From: Roseateles asaccharophilus
GTDB lineage: Bacteria; Pseudomonadota; Gammaproteobacteria; Burkholderiales; Burkholderiaceae_C
Direction of reading: 5' to 3'
Assembly: GCF_004362405.1 (NCBI RefSeq)
Contig: NZ_SNXE01000001.1
Location: 992,001 to 1,056,000 of the forward strand
Length of the DNA stretch: 64,000 nt
In this document: positions 32,738 through 41,627 of the stretch, piece by piece
How the letters are laid out: each line of letters starts with the position of its first letter
Numbering within the stretch: position 1 is the stretch's first letter
Made by a program: the position numbers and the translations under genes
Notes under the pieces: generated by a model
Databases searched by the model: none
The model's input: the letters and a program-made list of their open reading frames with translations, nothing else
What the model was told of the DNA's origin: nothing

Positions 32738-33523
32738 GTGGAGACTTTGCATATCGCGGTGGATCAGCGCGGCGTGGCGCGCCTGACCATGACCCGTCCG
32801 GAGGTGTTCAACGCCTTCAACGAAGCCATGATCGACGAGATGGCCCAGGCCGTGGCGCGCCTGTCGGCCGACCCGCATGTGCGCATCGTCGTGCTGGCAG
32901 GAGCCGGCAAGGCCTTCAGCGCCGGCGCGGATCTGCAATGGATGCAGCGTGCCGCCCAGGCCACGCAGGACGTCAATCTGGAAGATGCACGGCGCTTTGC
33001 CGGCATGCTGCAGGCCCTGGCGGACTGCCCCAAGCCCACGCTGGCGCGGGTGCATGGCCTGGCCCTGGGGGGCGGGGTGGGGCTGGCGGCGGCCTGCGAT
33101 ATCGCCCTGGCCACGCCGGACGCCAAGTTCGCCGTCAGCGAGGCGCGCTTCGGCATCCTGCCCGCCGTGATCGGCCCCTATGTGATCAATGCCGTGGGGC
33201 CGCGCCAGGCACGCCGCCTGGCCCTCACCGCCAGCCGCATTCCGGCCTCCGAGGCCCTGGCCCTGGGCCTGGTGCAGGAGGTGGCGGAGGACATCGACGC
33301 CGCGCTGGAGCGCTGGATTGCCGAGCTGCTGCTCAATGGCCCCGGCGCCTTGGGCGAGATCAAGGCCCTGTTTGCCCAGCTTGAGGTGGGGCCCGTCACG
33401 CCCGCAGTGCGCGAGCTGACGGCCCAGACCATCGCCCGCGTGCGCATGGGCCAGGAGGCCCGCGAGGGCTTTGCGGCCTTTCTGGCCAAGCGGCCCGCCG
33501 CCTGGGTGCCCCACAAGGATTGA
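32738..33523 (+). CDS. Enoyl-CoA hydratase/isomerase family protein
   Basis: A 261-residue crotonase-fold enzyme: oxyanion-hole loops AGAGKAFSAGADLQWMQRAA and HGLALGGGVGLAAACDIALA, and a likely catalytic Glu in FAVSEARFGILPAVIGPYV. The SAGADLQWM wording resembles methylglutaconyl-CoA hydratases of leucine breakdown, but other enoyl-CoA substrates are possible. The start is taken as GTG 32738 because AGGAG lies 7 nt before it and the crotonase N-terminus starts there. The 3-hydroxyacyl-CoA dehydrogenase gene follows after 14 bp, giving two consecutive beta-oxidation steps. Confidence 0.9.
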   Translation: METLHIAVDQRGVARLTMTRPEVFNAFNEAMIDEMAQAVARLSADPHVRIVVLAGAGKAFSAGADLQWMQRAAQATQDVNLEDARRFAGMLQALADCPKPTLARVHGLALGGGVGLAAACDIALATPDAKFAVSEARFGILPAVIGPYVINAVGPRQARRLALTASRIPASEALALGLVQEVAEDIDAALERWIAELLLNGPGALGEIKALFAQLEVGPVTPAVRELTAQTIARVRMGQEAREGFAAFLAKRPAAWVPHKD

Positions 33524-33537
33524 GGACGGATAGCTTG

Positions 33538-35049
33538 ATGAGCGATTGGATTGTTGCGAAGCGCCCCGCGGCCGAGGCCGCCGTGGGCGTGATCGGGGCC
33601 GGCGTCATGGGCGCCGGCATTGCCCAGGTGGCGGCCCAGGCCGGCCACCCGGTGTTGCTGCTGGATGTGCGCGAGGGCGCGGCCGCCGCCGCCATTGCGC
33701 AGATCGCCAAGGGCATGGACGGCCTGGTGGCCAAGGGCCGCATGGCGGCCGAGGAGCGCGAGGCCGTGATGGCCCGCATCCGCCCCGCCAGTGCCACCGC
33801 CGAGCTGCGCGAGACCGCCCTGGTGGTGGAGGTGATCGTGGAGAAGCTGGAGCCCAAGCAGGCCCTGCTGCGCGAGCTCGATGCCCTGCTGCCGCCGGGC
33901 GCCATCATCGCGTCCAACACCTCCTCCATCAGCATCACCGCCCTGGCCAATGGCATGGCCGATCCCGGCCGCCTGGTGGGCATGCACTTCTTCAACCCCG
34001 TGCCGTTGATGAAGCTGGTGGAAGTGGTCTCCGGGGCCGAGACCGCACCCTCGGTGGCCGAGGTCATCTTTGAGCTGGCGCGCCGCTGGGGCAAGACACC
34101 CGTGCATGCCAAGAGCACGCCCGGCTTCATCGTCAACCGCATCGCCCGGCCCTATTACGCCGAGACCCTGGCCCTGTTGCTGGAGCAGGCCGGCACGCCG
34201 GCTCAAGCGGATCGCGCACTGCGTGGCGCGGGTTTCCGCATGGGGCCTTGCGAGCTGATGGACCTGATAGGGCATGACACCAACTTCCTGGTCACGCAGT
34301 CGGTGTTCGAGGCCAATTTTGGCGATAAGCGCTATATGCCCTCCCTGGTGCAGCGCGCCCTGGTGGACGGTGGGCGTCTGGGCCGCAAGGTGGGCAAGGG
34401 CTTCTACGAGGGCCTGCCTGCCGCGGCGGTGCCGGTGGCCGCGCCTACGGGCCCAGCGCCCCAGCCCACGCTCTGCGGCCGCGGCGGTCTGGTCGATGTG
34501 CTGGCCGGCTGGCTCACGCACAAGGGCATTGCCTTCGCGCGCGGCGAGTCGGCCGACTGGTGCGGTCTGCAGCTGGGCGAGCTTCAGCTGCATCTGAGCA
34601 GCGGCCGCAGCGCGGCTCAGCTGGCGCATGAGCGCCAGCATCCGGCCCTGGCCGTGATCGACTGGGTGCTGGCCCCCGACCGCTGCGACGCCCTGGCCCT
34701 GGCCTATGCGCCTCAGGTCAGCGCCGAACAGCGCGCCGAGGCCGAGGACCTGCTGCGTCATCTGGGCTGGGAGCCCCTGGTGCTGCGCGATGTGCCGGGC
34801 CTGGCCGTGGCGCGCACCCTGGCCATGCTGGTGAACGAGGGCGCCGATGCCGTCTGGCAGGGCGTCTGCGACGAGGCCGGTGCCGACACCGCGATGAAGC
34901 TGGGTGTGAACTACCCGGCCGGCCCCTTCGAGTGGCTGGCCCAGCTGGGCGCGCCCGTGGTGGTGGAGCTGCTGGACGGCTTGTTCGCCGCCTACCGCAG
35001 CGAGCGCTACCGCGTCAGCCCCTTGCTGCAGCAGCGACGCTGGTCCTGA
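33538..35049 (+). CDS. 3-hydroxyacyl-CoA dehydrogenase (PaaH-like, two C-terminal domains)
   Basis: The 503-residue enzyme oxidises 3-hydroxyacyl-CoA with NAD. The Rossmann domain begins VIGAGVMGAGIAQVAAQAG, followed by VEVIVEKLEPKQALLRELD, ASNTSSISITALA, catalytic His in GMHFFNPVPLMKLVEVVSG and STPGFIVNRIARPYYAE. A second 3HCDH domain ends the protein (GVNYPAGPFEWLAQLG). The duplicated C-terminal domain and length are those of PaaH/PaaC-type enzymes of aromatic acid degradation. No other paa genes are adjacent. It is co-transcribed with the enoyl-CoA hydratase gene. Confidence 0.9.
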   Translation: MSDWIVAKRPAAEAAVGVIGAGVMGAGIAQVAAQAGHPVLLLDVREGAAAAAIAQIAKGMDGLVAKGRMAAEEREAVMARIRPASATAELRETALVVEVIVEKLEPKQALLRELDALLPPGAIIASNTSSISITALANGMADPGRLVGMHFFNPVPLMKLVEVVSGAETAPSVAEVIFELARRWGKTPVHAKSTPGFIVNRIARPYYAETLALLLEQAGTPAQADRALRGAGFRMGPCELMDLIGHDTNFLVTQSVFEANFGDKRYMPSLVQRALVDGGRLGRKVGKGFYEGLPAAAVPVAAPTGPAPQPTLCGRGGLVDVLAGWLTHKGIAFARGESADWCGLQLGELQLHLSSGRSAAQLAHERQHPALAVIDWVLAPDRCDALALAYAPQVSAEQRAEAEDLLRHLGWEPLVLRDVPGLAVARTLAMLVNEGADAVWQGVCDEAGADTAMKLGVNYPAGPFEWLAQLGAPVVVELLDGLFAAYRSERYRVSPLLQQRRWS

Positions 35050-35050
35050 G

Positions 35051-35968
35051 CTAGTGGGGGCGGGGATGGCCCAGGCCGAAGAGCTCGGCCAGGGCCCGCC
35101 GATAGTGCCCCTGGCCCACCGCATTGGTGTTGTGGTGTGAGCCGCCCTCCACCAGCACAAAGCGCTTGGGTTCGGGCGCGCGCTCAAACAGGGCGCGACC
35201 CAGCTCGGGCTTGATCACGCGGTCCTCGCTGCCATGCACGACGAGCACGGGCATCTGCACCCGCGCGATGCGTTCGGCCGATTCAAAGCGCTGCGTGATC
35301 AACGGGGCGACCGGCAGCCAGCCCCAGCGGTAGCTGCCCACCACATCGGCGATGGAGGTGAAGCTGCCCTCCACAATCAGGCCGGCGGCCTGCTGCTGCA
35401 CCTGCTGGGCCAGCTCGGTGGCGATGGCGCCGCCCAGGGAGTGGCCGAAGATGAAGCGCTGCCGGTTCGGGTGCTGGCGCGCCAGCCAGTCCCAGGCGGC
35501 GCGGGCGTCCTCATAGGCCATGGCCTCGGAGGGCAGCTCCTGCCCATAGCCGCTTTTGCCAAAGCCGCGGTAGTCAATGCCCAGCACCGCAAAGCCCAGC
35601 TCCTGCATGCGGCGCATGCGGTTGGCGCTGCCGCGCACATCCCAGCGCGCGCCATGCAGATAGAGCAGCACGGGCGCGTCGGCGCGCTCGGCCGGCAGCC
35701 ACAGGCCATGCAGCCGCACCTCGCGCTCGCTCAGGGCCGAGCGGAAGGTGATCCACACATCCTCCATGCCCTGGGCGGCGGCCAGACCGCCGCTCCAGGT
35801 CCGGTCGCTGGGCTGGAAGATCCACTCGCGCTGCTTTTCGTCCAGGGTGGCGCAGCCGCTCACGCTCAGCACGAGAGCCAGGGCGAGGCTGGCGAGCAGA
35901 CGACGGGGACGGCGTGAGAGCAGATGTTGAAGCGGAAGCGGCTTGAGCATGGCGTGAGCGTAGATCAT
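35051..35968 (-). CDS. Lipoprotein-like alpha/beta hydrolase
   Basis: A 305-residue alpha/beta hydrolase of the BEM46/YfhR type. The N-terminus has a signal sequence ending in a lipobox cysteine (LALALVLSVSGCATLDEKQ), so it is probably outer-membrane or periplasm anchored. Catalytic parts are FGHSLGGAIATELA (Ser), VVHGSEDRVIKPELGRALFE (Asp) and EGGSHHNTNAVG (His). GIDYRGFGKSG is also typical. The first ATG (ending 35968) has AGGA 9 nt upstream; a second ATG six codons in is possible. It converges on the dehydrogenase gene, leaving a 1-bp gap. Confidence 0.85.
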   Translation of the reverse strand: MIYAHAMLKPLPLQHLLSRRPRRLLASLALALVLSVSGCATLDEKQREWIFQPSDRTWSGGLAAAQGMEDVWITFRSALSEREVRLHGLWLPAERADAPVLLYLHGARWDVRGSANRMRRMQELGFAVLGIDYRGFGKSGYGQELPSEAMAYEDARAAWDWLARQHPNRQRFIFGHSLGGAIATELAQQVQQQAAGLIVEGSFTSIADVVGSYRWGWLPVAPLITQRFESAERIARVQMPVLVVHGSEDRVIKPELGRALFERAPEPKRFVLVEGGSHHNTNAVGQGHYRRALAELFGLGHPRPH

Positions 35969-36075
35969 GCCGCGAATCCTGGCCCGCCCCGGGCTTTGCG
36001 GCAGGCCCTGCCTAGAATCACCGAGCAGCGGGCCAAGCCTGGTGCCAACCCGATGCCAACAAGGAGGATCCTTAC

Positions 36076-37938
36076 ATGATGTCTGCCATTCGCGCCTGCG
36101 GGCGGGGTGTTGCCAAGGTCTGGGCCTGGGTGGATGCGCTGCGCCGCGGCCTGTTCAATCTGCTGATGCTGGGCCTGATCCTGGTGCTGATCGTGGCCCT
36201 GGTGCGGAGCGGGCCGGAGCCGCTGGCGGACAAGACGGCGCTGGTGCTGAATCTGCAGGGCGCGCTGGTGGAGCAAGCGTCGGGATCCCTGCGTTCGCAG
36301 GCCTTGGCTCAGGCGCGAGGGGAGTCCCCACAGGCGCAGACCCGGCTGCGCGATGTGCTGGCGGCGCTGGATGCCGCCGCCCGCGACCCCCAGATCAGCC
36401 ATGTGCTGCTGCAGCTGGACCAGTTCGGCGGCGCCGGCATGGCCGGGCTGCACGAGGTGGCGGCCGCCATCGAGCGCTTCAAGAAGGACTCGGGCGGCAA
36501 GAAGGTGCTGGCCTATGGTGACGAGTTCAATCAGCGTGCCTACTTTCTGGCCGCGCGTGCGGACGAGGTCTATCTGCACCCCATGGGTGGCGTGCTGATC
36601 GATGGCTTCGGCCGCTATCGCAACTACTACAAGGACGCGCTGGACCGTGTGGGCATCGACGCCAATGTGATCCGGGTCGGCAAGTTCAAGAACTTTGGCG
36701 AGCCCTTCTTTGCCAATGCCCCGTCGCCGGCGACGCTGGAGTCCGAGTCCTATCTCTACGGTGATCTGTGGACGCGCTACACCGCCTCCGTCGAGGCGGC
36801 GCGCAAGCTGGAGAAGGGCGCCATCGCACGCGCCATCGACGAGCTGCCGCAGCGCATGCAGGCCGTCAAGGGCGATACCGCCCAGCTGGCCTTGAAGGAA
36901 AAGCTGGTCGATGCGCTGAAGACCCGTGACGAGATGCGCGCGCTGCTGATCGAGCGCGGCGCCAAGGACGAGAAGAGCAAGAGTTTCCGCCAGATCGATC
37001 TGCTGGCCTATCTGGCTCATGTGAAGCCCAAGTGGGATGACAAGGCCGCGGCCATCGGCGTGGTGGTCGCGGAGGGCGAGATCGTCGACGGCCAGGCCGG
37101 CCCCGGCAAGGTGGGGGGTGATTCCACCGCCCAGCTGATCCGTCAGGCGCGTGAGGACGACAAGATCAAGGCCCTGGTCTTGCGCGTCAATTCGCCCGGC
37201 GGCAGTGCCTTTGCGTCCGAGATCGTGCGCCGCGAGCTGGAGATCACCCGCGCCGCCGGCAAGCCGGTGGTGGTGTCCATGGGCGATGTGGCGGCTTCGG
37301 GTGGCTACTGGATCTCGATGGCGGCGGATCAGGTGCTGGCCGATCCGTCGACCATCACCGGCTCGATCGGCGTGTTCGGCATGCTGCCCACGGCCGACAA
37401 GCTCATGGGCAAGCTCTCGGTGCATACCGGCGGCTACACCACCACCTGGCTGACCGGTGGCTTCGACCCCCGCCGTCCGCTGGACGAGCGCCTGCGCAGC
37501 ACGGTGCAATCGGCCGTTCAGTTCATCTACGACGACTTCACCGGTCGGGCTGCCAAGGCGCGCAAGAAGACCGTGGAGCAGATCGACGAGGTGGCGCAGG
37601 GCCGGGTCTGGACCGGCTCCCAGGCGCTGGACCGCGGTCTGGTGGACAAGCTGGGCAGCCTGGGTGATGCGCTGCAGGCCGCTGCCACGCTGGCCAAGAT
37701 CGAGGGTGAGCCGCGCATTGCCTATGTCGAGCGCGAGCCGGGCAAGCTAGACCGACTGCTGAAGTCCATGGACGCGGTGCTGGCGCCCACGCTGGTGGAA
37801 TGGGTGCGTGCGGCGATGCCGCTGCAGCTGCCCGCGGCCGTGCAGCAGGCCCAGCATGAGCTGGCCTCGCTGACCGAGCTGAGTGCGGGCCGCAAGCCCT
37901 ATGCGGCCCTGGTGCATTGCCTGTGTACGGCACCCTGA
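36076..37938 (+). CDS. sppA: Signal peptide peptidase SppA, 67-kDa type
   Basis: A 620-residue membrane serine protease that digests leftover signal peptides. A single N-terminal membrane helix (LFNLLMLGLILVLIVALVRS) is followed by two tandem SppA/ClpP-like halves. The catalytic Lys is in the first half (VIRVGKFKNFGEPFFANAPS) and the catalytic Ser in the second (MGDVAASGGYWISMAADQVL). LRVNSPGGSAFASEIVRREL is a conserved support loop. This two-half form matches E. coli SppA. A strong AAGGAGG site precedes two adjacent ATGs, the first at 36076. Confidence 0.93.
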   Translation: MMSAIRACGRGVAKVWAWVDALRRGLFNLLMLGLILVLIVALVRSGPEPLADKTALVLNLQGALVEQASGSLRSQALAQARGESPQAQTRLRDVLAALDAAARDPQISHVLLQLDQFGGAGMAGLHEVAAAIERFKKDSGGKKVLAYGDEFNQRAYFLAARADEVYLHPMGGVLIDGFGRYRNYYKDALDRVGIDANVIRVGKFKNFGEPFFANAPSPATLESESYLYGDLWTRYTASVEAARKLEKGAIARAIDELPQRMQAVKGDTAQLALKEKLVDALKTRDEMRALLIERGAKDEKSKSFRQIDLLAYLAHVKPKWDDKAAAIGVVVAEGEIVDGQAGPGKVGGDSTAQLIRQAREDDKIKALVLRVNSPGGSAFASEIVRRELEITRAAGKPVVVSMGDVAASGGYWISMAADQVLADPSTITGSIGVFGMLPTADKLMGKLSVHTGGYTTTWLTGGFDPRRPLDERLRSTVQSAVQFIYDDFTGRAAKARKKTVEQIDEVAQGRVWTGSQALDRGLVDKLGSLGDALQAAATLAKIEGEPRIAYVEREPGKLDRLLKSMDAVLAPTLVEWVRAAMPLQLPAAVQQAQHELASLTELSAGRKPYAALVHCLCTAP

Positions 37939-37964
37939 GTCACCGTTCTTGAGCACGGGGCCGA

Positions 37965-38032
37965 TATACTCCGTGCCATAGCGCCGATTTGTTCCGGATT
38001 GCGGGCGCTCTACAAATGCCGCTAAAGAGGGA
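37965..38032 (+). promoter_or_regulatory. SAM-II (SAM-alpha) riboswitch aptamer with -10 box
   Basis: The aptamer spans about 37980-38032. P1 pairs AGCGCC (37980-37985) with GGCGCT (38004-38009). The loop has GATTTGTTCCGGATTGCG, and the 3' strand has CAAATG and GCTAAAGAGGGA. The order and the hallmark AAATG...GCTAAAGAGGG agree with the SAM-II pseudoknot known from metX/metA leaders. TATACT (37965-37970) is placed so that transcription would start just before P1. It should switch off metXW when SAM is abundant. Confidence 0.9.
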
Positions 38033-38041
38033 CGCCCGATG

Positions 38042-38084
38042 CACCGGTGTCCGCTCCGTCAGCGACACCGGTGTTTTTGTTTTT
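38042..38084 (+). terminator. Terminator expression platform of the SAM-II riboswitch
   Basis: CACCGGTGTC (38042-38051) pairs perfectly with GACACCGGTG (38064-38073), followed by TTTTTGTTTTT, 10 bp after the aptamer and 29 bp before the metX start codon. This implies transcription attenuation rather than, or besides, occlusion of the ribosome binding site. Confidence 0.88.
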
Positions 38085-38112
38085 GGGCCTTATGAAAATC
38101 AGAGGTGAATGC

Positions 38113-39246
38113 ATGGGATCCGTAGGCCATGTCACGCCGCAACGCATGAAGTTCAGCCGGCCGCTGCCGCTGCGCAGCGGCGCCCAGCTGAGCGACTACG
38201 AGCTGGTCTACGAGACCTATGGCCAGCTCAATGCCGACAAGAGCAATGCCGTGCTCGTCTGCCATGCCTTGAATGCCAGCCACCATGTGGCCGGCAGCTA
38301 CGCCGGCCAGGAGCGCAGCGAGGGCTGGTGGGACAACCTGATCGGGCCGGGCAAGCCCCTGGACACGGAGCGCTTTTTCGTCATCGGCATCAACAACCCG
38401 GGGTCCTGCTTCGGCTCCACCGGGCCCATGCACATCAACCCGGCCACGGGCCGCGTCTACGGCGCGGACTTCCCCGTGGTCACGGTGCATGACTGGGTGG
38501 ATGCCCAGGCCCGCGTGCTGGACGAGCTGGGCATCACGCAGCTGGCCGCCGTGCTGGGCGGCTCCCTGGGGGGCATGCAGGCCTTGGACTGGTCGCTGCG
38601 CTACCCGGATCGCATGCGGCACTGCATCGCCATCGCCACCGCCCCCAGCCTCTCGGCACAGAACATCGCCTTCAACGAGGTGGCGCGCCGCGCCATCATC
38701 ACCGACCCCGATTTTCATGGCGGCCACTTCTATGAGCATGGCGTGGTGCCCAAGCGCGGCCTGCGCGTGGCGCGCATGATCGGTCACATCACCTACCTCA
38801 GCGACGATGTGATGGAGCAGAAGTTCGGCCGCCAGATGCGTGCCGCCGAGCTGGGCTACAGCACGCAGGACATCGAGTTCCAGATCGAGAGCTATCTGCG
38901 CCACCAGGGCGACAAGTTCAGCGAGTACTTCGACGCCAACACCTATCTGCTGATCACGCGCGCCCTGGACTACTTCGATCCGGCCCGCGAGCATGGCGGC
39001 GATCTGAGCCGCACCTTTGCCGCGGCACGGTGCAAGTTCCTGCTGGCCAGCTTCACGACGGACTGGCGCTTCTCGCCGGCGCGCTCGCGCGAGATCGTCA
39101 AGGCCCTGCTCGACAACAAGCGCGATGTCTCTTATGCCGAGATCGACGCGCCGCACGGCCACGACGCCTTCCTGCTGGAGGACCCGCGCTACCACGGCGT
39201 GCTGCGCGCCTATTTCGAACGCATTGCCAAGGAGTTCGCAGCATGA
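38113..39246 (+). CDS. metX: Homoserine O-acyltransferase (MetX)
   Basis: MetX acylates homoserine (acetyl- or succinyl-CoA) for methionine synthesis. The 377-residue alpha/beta hydrolase-fold protein has [20 protein letters not shown], the nucleophile elbow [20 protein letters not shown] (Ser), a late Asp (TTDWRFSP) and His in [23 protein letters not shown] 38113 is chosen because GAGGTGA lies 4 nt upstream; an in-frame ATG at 38092 is possible. It is under the SAM-II riboswitch and overlaps metW by 4 nt. Acetyl versus succinyl specificity cannot be told from the sequence by eye. Confidence 0.95.
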   Translation: MGSVGHVTPQRMKFSRPLPLRSGAQLSDYELVYETYGQLNADKSNAVLVCHALNASHHVAGSYAGQERSEGWWDNLIGPGKPLDTERFFVIGINNPGSCFGSTGPMHINPATGRVYGADFPVVTVHDWVDAQARVLDELGITQLAAVLGGSLGGMQALDWSLRYPDRMRHCIAIATAPSLSAQNIAFNEVARRAIITDPDFHGGHFYEHGVVPKRGLRVARMIGHITYLSDDVMEQKFGRQMRAAELGYSTQDIEFQIESYLRHQGDKFSEYFDANTYLLITRALDYFDPAREHGGDLSRTFAAARCKFLLASFTTDWRFSPARSREIVKALLDNKRDVSYAEIDAPHGHDAFLLEDPRYHGVLRAYFERIAKEFAA

Positions 39247-39827
39247 GCGACCGCAGTGTGATGGAAGCGATCGCCGCGCTGGTGCCGGCGGGCTCGCGCG
39301 TGCTGGACCTGGGCTGCGGCACCGGTGAGTTGCTGCACCATCTGCAGACCACCAAGGGCTGCACCGGCTACGGCGTGGAACTGGACGACGCCAATGTGCT
39401 GGCCTGTGCCAAGCGCGGCGTCAATGTGATCCAGCTGAATCTGGAAGAGGGCCTGGCCATCTTCGAGGACCAGAGCTTCGACGTGGTGCTGCAGCTGGAG
39501 ACCCTGCAGCATCTGCGCAATACCGAGGCCATGCTCAGGGAAACGGCACGCGTGGGCCGCATGGGCATCGTCAGCTTTCCCAACTTCGCGCATTGGCCCA
39601 ACCGCCTGCAGGTGCTGCTGGGCCGCATGCCGGTCACCAAGGTGCTGCCCTACGAGTGGTACGACACGCCCAATATCCGCGTCGGCACCTATGCCGACTT
39701 CGAGGTGCTGGCGCGCAAGAACCGCCTGCGCGTGCTGGACAGCTTTGGCATCCAGCAGGGGCAGGTCGTGAGGGCTATGCCCAATCTGCTGGCCAGCATG
39801 GCGGTGTTCAAGTTCGACCGCGGTTGA
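39243..39827 (+). CDS. metW: Methionine biosynthesis protein MetW
   Basis: A 194-residue protein with a SAM-dependent methyltransferase fold: [36 protein letters not shown] and [15 protein letters not shown]. MetW accompanies MetX in many proteobacteria and is needed for full homoserine acyltransferase activity there, although its own chemistry is unclear. Its ATG overlaps the metX stop (ATGA). The open frame upstream lies inside metX and is ignored. Confidence 0.93.
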   Translation: MSDRSVMEAIAALVPAGSRVLDLGCGTGELLHHLQTTKGCTGYGVELDDANVLACAKRGVNVIQLNLEEGLAIFEDQSFDVVLQLETLQHLRNTEAMLRETARVGRMGIVSFPNFAHWPNRLQVLLGRMPVTKVLPYEWYDTPNIRVGTYADFEVLARKNRLRVLDSFGIQQGQVVRAMPNLLASMAVFKFDRG

Positions 39828-39900
39828 GCGGCTGCTGACAGATTCCGGACGCAGCCCCGGGCATCATGGCGGCCGCTTCAACGCTTTGGAGGCGCGAATC

Positions 39901-40275
39901 ATGATTGGCTACACCACCCTGGGCACGCGGGATCTGCCGCGTGCCGCGGCGTTCTACGACGCGCTGTTCGAGACCCTGGGCATCAAGCGCACCATGGACT
40001 TTGAGCGCGGCATCGCCTGGGGCCGCGACATGAACTCCCCCGGCTTTGCCGTGATGCTGCCCTTTGACGGCCAGCCGGCCACGGTGGGCAATGGCGTGAT
40101 GATCGCCCTGGCCGCCGACAGCCCCGCCACCGTGCAGGCCCTGCATGCCAAGGCTCTGGCCCTGGGCGGCTCGGACGAGGGCGCCCCGGGGCCGCGCGGC
40201 GGCGGCTTCTATGCCGCCTATTTTCGCGACCTGGATGGCAACAAGCTCAATGCCTTTTGCATGAGCGCCGAGTAA
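39901..40275 (+). CDS. VOC family protein (glyoxalase/bleomycin resistance fold)
   Basis: A 124-residue single VOC protein (MIGYTTLGTRDLPRAAAFYD, GRDMNSPGFAVMLPFDGQPA, GGGFYAAYFRDLDGNKLNAF). The C-terminal YFRDLDGNKL is the common VOC metal/edge motif. Substrate is unknown; such proteins range from dioxygenases to resistance proteins. TTGGAGG before ATG 39901 supports the start. It lies 73 bp after metW and faces the ppk2 gene. Confidence 0.85.
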   Translation: MIGYTTLGTRDLPRAAAFYDALFETLGIKRTMDFERGIAWGRDMNSPGFAVMLPFDGQPATVGNGVMIALAADSPATVQALHAKALALGGSDEGAPGPRGGGFYAAYFRDLDGNKLNAFCMSAE

Positions 40276-40288
40276 ACACCCTGCGGGC

Positions 40289-41449
40289 TCAGCGCGGTGC
40301 CGGGCTCATCGCCTCGCCGCGCTCATAGACCACGCTGGCCCGGCCCACCAGCAGGGGGTCGAGCTGGCCGATCTTGTCCAGGTCCTTGTTGGCATAGGGC
40401 AGCTGGTGCAGCACATGGCGCAGCGCGTTCAGGCGCGCGCGCTTCTTGCAGTCCGACTTCACCACGGTCCAGGGCGCTTCGGCGATATCGGTGTTGAAGA
40501 ACATCGCTTCCTTGGCCTTGGTGTAGTCGCCCCATTTGTCCAGCGAGGCCTTGTCGATGGGCGAGAGCTTCCACTGCTTGAGCGGATGCGCCTCGCGCTC
40601 CTTGAAGCGGCGGCGCTGCTCCTCGCGGCTGACCGAGAACCAGAACTTGATCACATGCACGCCCGAGCGCACCAGATTGCGTTCGAACTCGGGGGCCTGG
40701 CGCATGAACTCGTTGTACTCGTCATTGCTGCAGAAGCCCATCACCCGTTCCACGCCGGCGCGGTTGTACCAGCTGCGGTCGAAGAGCACGATCTCGCCCG
40801 CCGTGGGCAGGTGCTGCACATAGCGCTGGAAGTACCACTGGCCGCGCTCCACCTCGCTGGGTTTTTCCAGCGCCACCACGCGCGCGCCGCGCGGGTTCAG
40901 ATGTTCCATGAAGCGCTTGATGGTGCCGCCCTTGCCGGCGGCGTCGCGGCCCTCGAAGAGGATCACCACCTTCTGCCCGGTCTGCTTGACCCAGGCCTGC
41001 AGCTTGAGCAGCTCCACCTGCAGGCGGTACTTCTGCTTCTCGTACGCCTTGCGGGACATCAGGTTCTTGTAGGGATAGCCACCGCGGCGCCAGTCGGGGG
41101 CCAGCTCCTCGTCGGCATCGACCCCCAGGGCCTTGGCCGGCGCTTCCAGCTCCTTCAGCAGGGCACGGCGCAGGGCGGCGGCATCGTCCGGCGAGGCCCC
41201 GCGCACGATTTCGCGCACGGAACTGGCCAGGCTGCTGGCACCCCGCTGGCTCACGATGTCCTGCAGTGCTTCCAACTCGCGTGCCCGCGCTTTCTCTACG
41301 GCCTCATCCACGCTGTGGCGGGCAATGCGCTCGGGCTGGACGCTGCCTGCGGTGTCGCCGCTGCGCACGCGGCGTACCCGTGGCGTGCGCGGGAGGGCGG
41401 TGCTGCGAGCGGGCTTGGGAGGAGAGGCGGAGTTGGGCTTGCTGCTCAT
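40289..41449 (-). CDS. ppk2: Polyphosphate kinase 2
   Basis: PPK2 uses polyphosphate to phosphorylate nucleotides. The 386-residue protein has the Walker A loop FEGRDAAGKGGTIKRFMEHL, Walker B-like IVLFDRSWYNRAGVERVMGF, and lid residues in FSVSREEQRRRFKEREAHPL. The ending PWTVVKSDCKKRARLNALRH is also typical. The first ~75 residues are low-complexity and basic and not part of the fold. The start is uncertain: an ATG 14 codons upstream (41491) is also in frame and neither has a good ribosome binding site. Confidence 0.9.
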   Translation of the reverse strand: MSSKPNSASPPKPARSTALPRTPRVRRVRSGDTAGSVQPERIARHSVDEAVEKARARELEALQDIVSQRGASSLASSVREIVRGASPDDAAALRRALLKELEAPAKALGVDADEELAPDWRRGGYPYKNLMSRKAYEKQKYRLQVELLKLQAWVKQTGQKVVILFEGRDAAGKGGTIKRFMEHLNPRGARVVALEKPSEVERGQWYFQRYVQHLPTAGEIVLFDRSWYNRAGVERVMGFCSNDEYNEFMRQAPEFERNLVRSGVHVIKFWFSVSREEQRRRFKEREAHPLKQWKLSPIDKASLDKWGDYTKAKEAMFFNTDIAEAPWTVVKSDCKKRARLNALRHVLHQLPYANKDLDKIGQLDPLLVGRASVVYERGEAMSPAPR

Positions 41450-41627
41450 GGTTCTGGAATGTGACGAATCCGTGACATTCAAGGTTCGCATCGCTTGCCT
41501 GGCCGGGCCTTGAGCTTGATCAAGCGGCGCTTGGCGCTGTACGCCCCGCTGCGTCCCTTCATCACGGTCTCGTCATCTGCGCTGCCTAGGCTGCCGGACT
41601 TGCTTCCATTGAGCGAGTCCAAACATC

